Shown here piece by piece: positions 45,327 through 52,513 of a DNA stretch of 64,000 nucleotides (position 1 is the first letter of the stretch; each line of letters starts with the position of its first letter). The notes under the pieces were generated by a model. The model saw nothing but the letters and a program-made list of their open reading frames with translations, was not told the DNA's origin and did not search any database. A program made the translations under genes and the position numbers. The DNA is from Variovorax sp. YR216 (GTDB lineage Bacteria; Pseudomonadota; Gammaproteobacteria; Burkholderiales; Burkholderiaceae_C). The DNA lies in the NCBI RefSeq assembly GCF_900107745.1, contig NZ_FNRO01000009.1:1-64000 (forward strand). Direction: 5' to 3'.

Positions 45327-45986
45327 ATGAACACCGCTCCCCAGCCCTCGTCGGCCATTCCGGCAAATGGTCAACGGACGCCGTGGCTGTCGGTCGTGAC
45401 ACCGGATTCCCCACGGAGGGCCATGCCGACGAGTGAAGAATTGAACGGGCTGGCACGTGCCGTGGCGGTCGAAGCCGACAGGCAGGCCTTTGCCGCGCTT
45501 TTCAAGCATTTCTCGCCGCGCATCAAGTCGTACCTGATGCTCGGCGGCACCAGCGACACGCTCGCCGAAGAATTGGCGCAGGAGACGATGGTGAACGTGT
45601 GGCGCAAGGCCGCGACCTTCGATCCCGAGCGCGCCAACGTCACCACCTGGGTCTTCACCATCGCGCGCAACTTGCGGGTGGATCATTTCCGGCGGCAAGA
45701 CTCCCGGATGATCTACGGCATCGACGACGAGGATACCGACAGGCAAGAGGATCTGCTTCCGCCCCCCGAAGAACAGGTTCTTGCTCGCGAACGCGAAACC
45801 AGAGTCCGGCAGGCCATGGCCCGCCTGCCAGAAGAGCAGGCACGGGTCCTGCGCCTGTCGTTTTTCGAGGAACGGGCGCACGCCCGCATCGCGGCGGAAC
45901 TCGGGATTCCGCTCGGCACGGTCAAGTCGCGCGTGCGCCTGGCCGTGAACCATCTGCGCCGACTGCTCGGCGACATCGAACCATGA
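45327..45986 (+). CDS. rpoE: ECF sigma factor of RpoE/ChrR (ECF11-like) type
   Basis: A 219-residue sigma factor. Region 2 includes FAALFKHFSPRIKSYLMLGG, LAEELAQETMVNVWRKAATF and TTWVFTIARNLRVDHFRRQD. Region 4 includes MARLPEEQARVLRLSFFEERAHA and IAAELGIPLGTVKSRVRLAVNHLRRLL. The stop overlaps the chrR start (ATGA). The first 32 residues are poorly structured and a second ATG at 45423 (MPTSEELNG), with GGAGG just before it, would give the 187-residue length usual for this family. Singlet oxygen and organic hydroperoxides are the known triggers in Rhodobacter; the target operons here are the two lipid-modifying clusters. Confidence 0.9.
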   Translation: MNTAPQPSSAIPANGQRTPWLSVVTPDSPRRAMPTSEELNGLARAVAVEADRQAFAALFKHFSPRIKSYLMLGGTSDTLAEELAQETMVNVWRKAATFDPERANVTTWVFTIARNLRVDHFRRQDSRMIYGIDDEDTDRQEDLLPPPEEQVLARERETRVRQAMARLPEEQARVLRLSFFEERAHARIAAELGIPLGTVKSRVRLAVNHLRRLLGDIEP

Positions 45987-46636
45987 TCCACCACCATCCA
46001 GCCGATGATCTGCTCCTGGGTCTGGCGGCGGGCGACCTGACAGGCGGCGTCAGCGTCCTCACGGCCAGCCATGTGGAAACCTGCACCTACTGCCGCGAGC
46101 GCCTGCGGACGCTCGAGATTGCCGGCGGCCTGCTTCTGGAAGACCTGGCGCCGGCGACGCTTTCCGCCGATGCGCTGGCGCGCACGATGGCCGCCATCGA
46201 TGCGCCGCTGCCGCCCTCTGCCGCAGCCACCACCGGGGCCCGGCTTCCGCCCCCCCCGGAAGGCATGAAGTGGCCGCAGGCGCTGGGCGACTGCACCGCG
46301 ACCGCCTGGCGCTGGATCGGTCCCGGCATGCGCTGGAGCCGCGTGACGGTGCCGTCCGATCCCGCCGCCAAGGTGTTCCTGCTCCGCATCGGCGCCGGCA
46401 GGAAGCTGGCGATGCACACCCATGCGGGCATGGAACTCACGCAGGTGCTGTACGGCCGGTTTCACGATGGCCGCGATCTCTTCGGCGAGGGCGATTTCGA
46501 CGAGACCGACAGCACCGTGCACCACCAGCCCGAAGTGCTGGCATCCGGCGAATGCATCTGTCTGGCCTATGTCGGCGGCGAGATGGTGTTCAAGGGCATG
46601 CTGGCACGCACGCTCGGCGCGCTCATGGGCATGTGA
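45983..46636 (+). CDS. chrR: ChrR-type zinc anti-sigma factor
   Basis: A 217-residue two-domain anti-sigma factor. The N-terminal zinc site has His4 or His5 and His30xxxCys34xxCys37 (SHVETCTYCRERL). The C-terminal domain is a cupin (AMHTHAGMELTQVLYG and STVHHQPEVLASGECICLAY) with metal-binding His/His/Glu and a distant His, as in Rhodobacter ChrR. It holds its sigma factor inactive and releases it under photo-oxidative stress. The cupin domain is essential for the response in Rhodobacter. It is convergent with the second lipid cluster. Confidence 0.9.
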   Translation: MIHHHPADDLLLGLAAGDLTGGVSVLTASHVETCTYCRERLRTLEIAGGLLLEDLAPATLSADALARTMAAIDAPLPPSAAATTGARLPPPPEGMKWPQALGDCTATAWRWIGPGMRWSRVTVPSDPAAKVFLLRIGAGRKLAMHTHAGMELTQVLYGRFHDGRDLFGEGDFDETDSTVHHQPEVLASGECICLAYVGGEMVFKGMLARTLGALMGM

Positions 46637-46642
46637 GCCCTC

Positions 46643-47107
46643 TCATAGGCCAGCGGCGCGCGGGCGGCCCCACTTCATCGCCGCACCGCATCCCGCCGCG
46701 GCGGCGATTGCGGTCAGGCACGTGCCCCACGCGAGATCGACGAAGGTCACCCGCCACGCCCAGCGGGCGAGCGTCGCCTGATTGGTGAGGTCGTAGGTTG
46801 CGTAGGCGACCAAGCCGAACATCGCGCCCCTGAACATCGCCACCTGCCAGCGCCGCTGGTCCAGGCCAGGTGCGACCGCGAACAGCACCACGCCGGTCAG
46901 GTAGACGGCATAGAACGCCATCGCCGGCAGCACGTCGAAGTGCTCCGCCATCAAGTGGCCGATGGCGGCGCGGTAGAGCCGGTCGGCCATCAGCGTGAGC
47001 CACATGGCGTCGAGCGCCAGCATGGCAAGTCCACTCGCCGCGTAGGCCACCACGAACTGCCTGGCCGACAGGCAGGTGCCCAACAGCAAAGTCGCCCGAC
47101 TTCTCAT
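46643..47107 (-). CDS. DUF2177 family membrane protein
   Basis: A 154-residue membrane protein of four predicted helices. It contains ALDAMWLTLMADRLYRAAIGH, MAFYAVYLTGVVLFAV and GLVAYATYDLTNQATLARW, matching DUF2177. Found in bacteria as a partner of RpoE/ChrR and CFA genes. It is last in the minus-strand operon that begins at the second CFA-like gene. The ATG at 47107 overlaps the upstream gene's stop by 4 bases. Function unknown. Confidence 0.85.
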   Translation of the reverse strand: MRSRATLLLGTCLSARQFVVAYAASGLAMLALDAMWLTLMADRLYRAAIGHLMAEHFDVLPAMAFYAVYLTGVVLFAVAPGLDQRRWQVAMFRGAMFGLVAYATYDLTNQATLARWAWRVTFVDLAWGTCLTAIAAAAGCGAAMKWGRPRAAGL

Positions 47108-47745
47108 TGCAGCCGATAGCTCAATGTCCGGCCGCCAGCGACGGTGGAGTCGAGCCCGATCCAATCGCCTTGCGCCGAGTACCACACATCCAGCGGCGCG
47201 ACCGGTCCCTCGATGCGCCAGTGCTGCGCGACGACAGGCTCGCCGCGCACGTCCAGCGCACCTTCGCCGACCCGATGGATGTGCACCCGCTCCTCCACGC
47301 CGCTCTGTGGATTCAACAACCTCGTTTGCTGCCGCAGGGCTGGATTCCAGTAGGCGAAGGTCATCGTGCAGCCGGAGAGCGAGCGCGAAGCGCCATTGAC
47401 GGTGACGTCGAGCCGGCCGTCGCCGCCCGCCCGTACGCGCACCTGCGACACCTTGCCGTCGTCGTCAGTGAATGCCGAGAGTTGCGTCACGCAATCGCCC
47501 CGCCACGACTCCGAAGCCCGGTGCCGATATCGGTACACGGGAATCCCCAGGAACTTGACCAGGAAGTCGGCTTCGCTCACCACCCGCCGCTCGTCCTCCG
47601 TGCGGGTGACGCTGAAGCGGTGCTCGCCGATCGCCACGCCGTCGAGCAAGACCCGGAAGCGCCATTCGGCGCCCTCGGCACTGCCGCCGCCGAACGCGCA
47701 GGCCGCAGTGAACGCGAGGACGAGCGCTTTCTTCGGCACGCCCAT
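47104..47745 (-). CDS. Exported DUF6134-like protein
   Basis: A 213-residue periplasmic protein. A signal peptide (LVLAFTAACAFGGGSAEGA) precedes EWRFRVLLDGVAIGEHRFSVT, then VSEADFLVKFLGIPVYRYRHRA and SGCTMTFAYWNPALRQQTRLL. The beta-rich profile ends GRTLSYRLQ. This is the DUF6134/DUF3108-like group that lies in RpoE lipid clusters. The start shares one base with the upstream stop. The function is not known; a lipid-binding or lipid-carrier role would fit its location. Confidence 0.75.
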   Translation of the reverse strand: MGVPKKALVLAFTAACAFGGGSAEGAEWRFRVLLDGVAIGEHRFSVTRTEDERRVVSEADFLVKFLGIPVYRYRHRASESWRGDCVTQLSAFTDDDGKVSQVRVRAGGDGRLDVTVNGASRSLSGCTMTFAYWNPALRQQTRLLNPQSGVEERVHIHRVGEGALDVRGEPVVAQHWRIEGPVAPLDVWYSAQGDWIGLDSTVAGGRTLSYRLQ

Positions 47746-48545
47746 CAGATCGCCCCCCTGCGCGGCGGCCCCGGCACGAAGGCGTTCGTTCGGGCGATGT
47801 AGTCGCGGTACGCGGGACGGCGCTCGGCCATGTCCTTCTCGAGCATGACGACGCCGGAAACCTTCAACAGCAACACGGTCATGAGAATCGGCGAGACGGC
47901 ACTCCACGCGCCGGCCCACCCCGCGCCCGAAACCGCCATCAACCACAGCCCCCACCAGACACAGGCCTCGCCGAAATAGTTGGGATGCCGCGTGAATCGC
48001 CAGAGGCCGCGATCCATCACCTTTCCTCGATGCGCGGCATCCGCCTTGAAGCGCGCGAGTTGCGTGTCGCCGATGGATTCGAAAACGACGCCGAAGACTG
48101 TGAGCGCGGCACCCGCCCAATCGATCCAGCCCCAAGGCGCTTCGCCGATCGCCCCGACCAGGAACGGCGCGGATACCACCCACGCAAGAACGGCCTGAAG
48201 CCCGAACACGAGATAGAGACTCTTCCAGCCGAACCCCGGCATGTTGCGTTCGCGCAGCGCACGATAGCGCCGATCCTCGCCGTGGCCCCAGTTGCGAATG
48301 GTGAGGAAGATGCCAAGGCGCGCCGCCCACACGATGCCGAGCAATGCCATCACGGGCACCCGCGTCCCCCCGGCGGCCGGTAAGAGCGCCATCTGCACCA
48401 ACCCCGCCCCGCAAATGGCGAGGGGCCAGATGCGGTCCGCAAGGCTGGCGTCCTCGCGGGCAAGACTGACAACCCACGTCATGAGCCCCAGCGCCAGACA
48501 CAGCACCAGGCCCCACGTCATCGGCCACAGCAAGGCGCCGTTCAT
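47745..48545 (-). CDS. DUF1295 family (steroid 5-alpha reductase-like) membrane protein
   Basis: A 266-residue integral membrane protein. The C-terminal part has RGLWRFTRHPNYFGEACVWWGLWLM and LEKDMAERRPAYRDYIARTNAF, the steroid-reductase/isoprenylcysteine methyltransferase-type signature. About seven hydrophobic segments (LALGLMTWVVSLA, WPLAICGAGLVQMALLPAA, and others). The family reduces or methylates long-chain or isoprenoid lipids using NADPH or SAM. Coupled to DUF2878 and DUF6134 by 4- and 1-base overlaps. Confidence 0.86.
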   Translation of the reverse strand: MNGALLWPMTWGLVLCLALGLMTWVVSLAREDASLADRIWPLAICGAGLVQMALLPAAGGTRVPVMALLGIVWAARLGIFLTIRNWGHGEDRRYRALRERNMPGFGWKSLYLVFGLQAVLAWVVSAPFLVGAIGEAPWGWIDWAGAALTVFGVVFESIGDTQLARFKADAAHRGKVMDRGLWRFTRHPNYFGEACVWWGLWLMAVSGAGWAGAWSAVSPILMTVLLLKVSGVVMLEKDMAERRPAYRDYIARTNAFVPGPPRRGAI

Positions 48546-49138
48546 GCGCCGCCCTCCTGCCGGCTCACGCCGTCGAAACGCATCGACAGCCAAACCAGCA
48601 CCGGCATCGCCCAGACCCATGTCATTGCGATCAGGAGCAGGGCCGGAACAGTCTCGACGAACCGGGCCGCACCGAGCCGTGCGCCCGCCGCAAAGGACAC
48701 CGGCCCGCCGAACGCGCCGAATGCCGCGGCCAGAAGCCAGCGGCCCCGCAGCCATCGCAGTGAAACGTTCAGGCAGATCGAGAACAGCGCCCACATGGCG
48801 ACGAGCCAGTACGGCGGCCACCAGCTGGCAGCACCCTCGCATGAAGGGAACGTCACGTAGCCGAACGCACCGTTCGCCGTCTCCACGAGGAAGCCGACGA
48901 GGGTGACCGCCGCCACCAGCCGTGCCTCGCGCGCCGGTCTGTCGGCCAGCCCCAGATGCCATAGCACCGCGCATGCAACGCAAAAGACGCTCCAGAGCGG
49001 AATGCAGTACGCCGCACCGAAGACGGCGGCAAACCAGGTGGCCTGAAATACTGCGAAGTTCGCGAGCGCTGCCGCGCGCGTGGGCGTTCGGCCGTCACTG
49101 CCGGCCGCCACGCGCAACTTCAGGCTGGGCAGCCTCAC
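48542..49138 (-). CDS. DUF2878 family membrane protein
   Basis: A 198-residue membrane protein with about six hydrophobic segments (LANFAVFQATWFAAVFGAAYC, WPPYWLVAMWALFSICLNVSL, LLLIAMTWVWAMPVLVWL). It contains the DUF2878 pattern around VETANGAFGYVTF. The GTG at 49138 overlaps the CFA stop by 4 bases; the first 17 residues could be too long, and a GTG nine codons later is possible. Function unknown; it goes with DUF1295 and CFA in these clusters. Confidence 0.8.
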   Translation of the reverse strand: MRLPSLKLRVAAGSDGRTPTRAAALANFAVFQATWFAAVFGAAYCIPLWSVFCVACAVLWHLGLADRPAREARLVAAVTLVGFLVETANGAFGYVTFPSCEGAASWWPPYWLVAMWALFSICLNVSLRWLRGRWLLAAAFGAFGGPVSFAAGARLGAARFVETVPALLLIAMTWVWAMPVLVWLSMRFDGVSRQEGGA

Positions 49139-50178
49139 ACGCGCTTTCCGAAAAGGTAGTGGCCGACCCACCACCGCTGCCCATCGTCGTAGCCGAACAA
49201 TTCGGCCACCGACATGAAGAAGACGCGCCACCGCGCCCACCACACCTGCGCATCCGCCCCATAGACGTCAACAAAGAGCGGCTCGAGCGCGTGCCGGCTG
49301 GCATCCATGCGGTGCAGCCATGCCTGCGCCGTGCGCTGGTAGTGCGTGCCGTCCCATCGCCAACGCCGCTGAAGCTGCAGATCGTCCTGGCAATGCAGCG
49401 CCAGATCGTCGCTCGGCATCATGCCGCCGGCGAAGAAGTGCCGGCTCATCCAGTCGCTCGCGTCGGCATCGACGAAGTCATACGGCACCGTGCGGTGCAC
49501 GAACACATGCATGAAGAACATCCCTTCCGGCCGGAGCCAGCGCGCCACGTTCGCGAAGGCACGCGGCCAGTTGCGCAGGTGCTCGAACATCTCGACCGAC
49601 ACGATGCGGTCGAATCGATCACCGGTGTCGAAGTTGTTCATGTCGCATGTGACCACGCGCACATTGGTCAAGCCCCGCCGCTTCGCCTCTGCCTCGATGT
49701 ACAGGCGCTGCGAGTGCGAGTTCGACAGTGCAGTGATGCGGCTGCGCGGATAGCACTTCGCCATCCACAGCGTGAGCGAGCCCCAGCCACAGCCCAGCTC
49801 CAGCACCGACTGGCCGTCCTGCAGGCCGGCGCGCTCGCAGGTGAGCCGCAGCGCTGCCGCTTCGGCGTCCGCCAGCTCCGTCACGCCGTCGGGCCAGTAG
49901 CCGCAACTGTACTTGCGGTGGGGTCCCAGCACGGCGCCGAAGAACTCGGGCGGCAGTTCGTAGTGTTGCTCGTTGGCCCTTTCGGGAGACATGGCAATCG
50001 CCGCGGTGCGCATGCCCTCGATGAAACGGTGCGTGCGCTCCGCGTCGTCGGCCGCGCGTCCGCTGCGCAGGTCTGCGAGGCGCGACCTCAGGAGCCTTCG
50101 GATGCCCGCGCGAGTCACCCCGTCGGGCACGATGCCGCGCTCGACCCAGCCGATCGCCATGGCGGTGTTTCTGGTCAT
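49135..50178 (-). CDS. Cyclopropane-fatty-acyl-phospholipid synthase-like methyltransferase (2)
   Basis: A 347-residue SAM-dependent methyltransferase. Unlike the first, it lacks the N-terminal CFA domain and starts close to the catalytic core (RGIVPDGVTRAGIRRLL). It has EQHYELPPEFFGAVLGPHRKYS, SVLELGCGWGSLTLWMA, VSVEMFEHLRNWPRAFANVARWL and SRHFFAGGMMPSDDL. Short CFA-like proteins of this type form part of RpoE-controlled clusters. A promoter identical in form to that of the sigma gene begins 6 bases upstream of its ATG. It leads a five-gene minus-strand operon (CFA2, DUF2878, DUF1295, DUF6134, DUF2177). Confidence 0.88.
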   Translation of the reverse strand: MTRNTAMAIGWVERGIVPDGVTRAGIRRLLRSRLADLRSGRAADDAERTHRFIEGMRTAAIAMSPERANEQHYELPPEFFGAVLGPHRKYSCGYWPDGVTELADAEAAALRLTCERAGLQDGQSVLELGCGWGSLTLWMAKCYPRSRITALSNSHSQRLYIEAEAKRRGLTNVRVVTCDMNNFDTGDRFDRIVSVEMFEHLRNWPRAFANVARWLRPEGMFFMHVFVHRTVPYDFVDADASDWMSRHFFAGGMMPSDDLALHCQDDLQLQRRWRWDGTHYQRTAQAWLHRMDASRHALEPLFVDVYGADAQVWWARWRVFFMSVAELFGYDDGQRWWVGHYLFGKRV

Positions 50179-50184
50179 TTGCGA

Positions 50185-50214
50185 TCAATACGTGGCGAGT
50201 GCGCGACCGGATCA
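50185..50214 (-). promoter_or_regulatory. RpoE/ChrR-type promoter of the second lipid operon
   Basis: On the minus strand, TGATCC (50214-50209) and TATTGA (50190-50185) are exactly 18 bases apart, and the ATG at 50178 begins 6 bases after the -10. The -35 is the perfect form of the same element seen at 45246 and 45293. It is the third member of the set, in front of the CFA2 operon. Confidence 0.6.
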
Positions 50215-50245
50215 CCGGCAAGCCGTCAGATGCGTCGCGAAGCCT

Positions 50246-50273
50246 CTTGAAATCTGCAGGCGCATTCCTAATT
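50246..50273 (+). promoter_or_regulatory. RpoH (sigma-32)-like promoter
   Basis: CTTGAAA (50246-50252) and CCTAATT (50267-50273) are 14 bases apart, close to the sigma-32 consensus CTTGAAA-N13-14-CCCCATnT. It lies 64 bases ahead of the first hsp20 start. This predicts heat-shock induction of both chaperone genes. Confidence 0.6.
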
Positions 50274-50336
50274 CCTTCCCCGGAAGGGCCGGGGGCGGTC
50301 TCCGGTGCTTCATTTGACCCAAATGGAGGTTTCGCT

Positions 50337-50771
50337 ATGTACCGATCTCTCTTCGCGCGCGACATGTTCGCCGAGATGGATCGCCTGCAGCGCGAGATGC
50401 AGCAGGCCTTCGATCTGTCTCCCAGCATCCGCGGCTTCGGCCGGGGAGGCTTTCCGGCCCTCAACGTGGGCAGCACGCCGGAAGCCATCCACATCTACGC
50501 CTTTGCACCGGGCATCGAGCCGTCCAAGCTCGAAATCCATCTCGATCGAGGGCTGCTGACGATCGCCGGTGAGCGCCCGAGCTCGCTGCCTGAACAGGCT
50601 GCCGGCACCGTGCACATCGACGAACGTTTCGCGGGGACATTCCGCCGTGTGATCACGCTTGCGGAGGATGCGGACCCGGACGCCGTGGATGCGAAATACA
50701 CCGATGGCGTGGTGCACATCACGGTTCAACGTCGCGCTTCGGCCCAGCCGCGCCGCATCACCGTTCAATGA
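50337..50771 (+). CDS. Hsp20 small heat-shock protein (1)
   Basis: A 144-residue alpha-crystallin-domain chaperone that prevents aggregation of denatured proteins without ATP. N-terminal arm (MYRSLFARDMFAEMDRLQREM) is followed by the alpha-crystallin domain, about 42-125 (AIHIYAFAPGIEPSKLEIHLDRGLLTIAGE, then FRRVITLAEDADPDAV), and a short tail with the final IT-V motif. The ATG has GGAGG seven bases upstream. A heat-shock promoter precedes it. The next hsp20 starts 12 bases after its stop. Confidence 0.93.
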   Translation: MYRSLFARDMFAEMDRLQREMQQAFDLSPSIRGFGRGGFPALNVGSTPEAIHIYAFAPGIEPSKLEIHLDRGLLTIAGERPSSLPEQAAGTVHIDERFAGTFRRVITLAEDADPDAVDAKYTDGVVHITVQRRASAQPRRITVQ

Positions 50772-50783
50772 AGGAGAAGGATC

Positions 50784-51188
50784 ATGAATGACATCAGGAC
50801 CACCAACTCCGATGCCAATCGACAACCGGCGCGCAAGCAGCAGTCGAGCTACAGCGACGCCGCACTCACGCCGCCCGTGGACGTGATCGAGGATGCGACC
50901 GGCATCACCGTTTTCGCCGATCTGCCGGGTGTCTCACGCGAAAAGCTCGATCTCCAGATCGAGTCGGACACGCTCACCATCGAAGCCGAAACGGCGCTGA
51001 CGGTGCCCGAGGGTCTGCAGTCGAGCCATTCGGAAGTGGGCTTGGCGCGCTTCCGGAGGGTCTTCACGCTGAGCAAGGAACTGGACGCCGAAAAGGTCTC
51101 CGCGCAACTCAGCAATGGTGTGCTGACGCTTCGGATTCCGAAGTCCGAGCGCGCACAGCCGCGGCGCATCGACGTGAGAGCCGCCTAG
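50784..51188 (+). CDS. Hsp20 small heat-shock protein (2)
   Basis: A 134-residue Hsp20. Polar N-terminal arm (NRQPARKQQSSYSDAALTPPV), alpha-crystallin domain about 31-120 (VIEDATGITVFADLPGVSREKLDLQIES, then FRRVFTLSKELDAEKVSAQLSNGVLTLRIPKSE) and tail RRIDVRAA. AAGGAGA lies 6 bases upstream of its start. Co-transcribed with the first Hsp20; they may form mixed oligomers. Confidence 0.93.
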   Translation: MNDIRTTNSDANRQPARKQQSSYSDAALTPPVDVIEDATGITVFADLPGVSREKLDLQIESDTLTIEAETALTVPEGLQSSHSEVGLARFRRVFTLSKELDAEKVSAQLSNGVLTLRIPKSERAQPRRIDVRAA

Positions 51189-51216
51189 GCGGGACGCCGA
51201 CCCGGGCCATCCTGGA

Positions 51217-52401
51217 TCAGCGCAGGTAGGCCTGGGCGAGCGCGACCCAATAGCTCGCCGTGCTGGGCAGGATCTCGTCGTTGAAGTCGTACCCCGTGTT
51301 GTGCACCATGCAGCCCGGTCCGCTGCCGGGCTTGCCATCGCCGTTGCCGACGATGAAGTAGCTGCCGGGCACCGCGTTCAGCATGAACGCGAAATCGTCG
51401 CTGGCCTGCAGCGGCGCCATGTCGGGGATCAGTGCCTTTTCTCCCATCGACGCGCGTGCCACCTGCTGTGCGAATGCGGTCGCGGCCTCGTCGTTCACGC
51501 AGGGCGGCATCTTCCACTGGTAGTCGACGGTGGCGCTGGCGCCGTGCACCGCGGCCTGTCCCTGCGCCATCGCGATGATCCGGTCGCGCAGGAAGGCGCG
51601 CACCTCGGGCTTTCGCGCCCGGATCGACAGCTTGAGCTCCGCGCTGGTGGGGATCACGTTGGGCGCCTTGCCGGCGCTCATCGCGCCCACCGTGACGACC
51701 GCCATGTCGTTGGGATCGACCTCGCGCGACACCAGCGTCTGCAGCGCGAGGATCAGGTGCGCCGCGACCATGATCGGATCGACCGTCGTGTGCGGCATCG
51801 CGCCGTGGCCGCCCTTGCCCTCGATGGTGATGACGGCGGTGTCCGACGAGCTGTAGATAACGCCCGGCAGGAAGCCGAACTGCCCGGCCGGGAAACCGGG
51901 CTCGTTGTGATACGCGTACACCGCGTCGCACGGGAAGCGCTCGAAGAGGCCCTCCTCGACCATCCTCTTCGCGCCCATCAAGCCTTCCTCGGCCGGCTGG
52001 AAGATGAGGTTGAGCGTGCCGTTGAAGCCCTTGGTGACCGCCAGCAGTTGCGCCGCGGCGAGCAAGGTAGCGGTGTGCCCGTCGTGGCCGCAGGCATGCA
52101 TCGCGCCCGGCTTGCGGCTGGCCCACGCGAGGCCGGTGGTTTCGGTCATCGGCAGGGCATCCATGTCGGCGCGCAGCCCCAGCCGCCGGGCGCCGTCGCC
52201 GACCTTGAGCGTGCCGACCACGCCGGTGCCGCCGATGCCGCGATGGACCGTGTAGCCCCAACGCGCAAGGCGCTCGGCCACCAGTTCGCTGGTCTGGAAC
52301 TCCTCGTAGCCGAGTTCGGGATTCGCATGGATCTGACGGCGCAGGCCGACCATCTCCTCGGTCGAGGCCCGGATGCCAGGATGGATGGGAACTGAGATCA
52401 T
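51217..52401 (-). CDS. M20 family amidohydrolase/aminoacylase
   Basis: A 394-residue metallopeptidase-type hydrolase that would deacylate an N-acyl amino acid or cleave an amide bond. Metal-binding residues are visible in HACGHDGHTATLLAAAQ, PAEEGLMGAKRM and the His in AVYAYHNEPGFPAG, with the dimerisation lid domain GKGGHGAMPHTTVDP. The ATG at 52401 gives the family's length; longer in-frame starts add 69 atypical residues. It is divergent from the ABC importer, so a peptide or acyl-amino-acid substrate delivered by that importer is possible. Confidence 0.9.
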   Translation of the reverse strand: MISVPIHPGIRASTEEMVGLRRQIHANPELGYEEFQTSELVAERLARWGYTVHRGIGGTGVVGTLKVGDGARRLGLRADMDALPMTETTGLAWASRKPGAMHACGHDGHTATLLAAAQLLAVTKGFNGTLNLIFQPAEEGLMGAKRMVEEGLFERFPCDAVYAYHNEPGFPAGQFGFLPGVIYSSSDTAVITIEGKGGHGAMPHTTVDPIMVAAHLILALQTLVSREVDPNDMAVVTVGAMSAGKAPNVIPTSAELKLSIRARKPEVRAFLRDRIIAMAQGQAAVHGASATVDYQWKMPPCVNDEAATAFAQQVARASMGEKALIPDMAPLQASDDFAFMLNAVPGSYFIVGNGDGKPGSGPGCMVHNTGYDFNDEILPSTASYWVALAQAYLR

Positions 52402-52513
52402 CGGAGAGCCGCCTTCAAAGCACTGGGATCGCATTTTCCACGCCAATAATGCGGGCTGCCCCGATGGCCTCGATATTGCTTCGGGAAGCGGCTCCGCAGG
52501 AATGCCCCCGACG

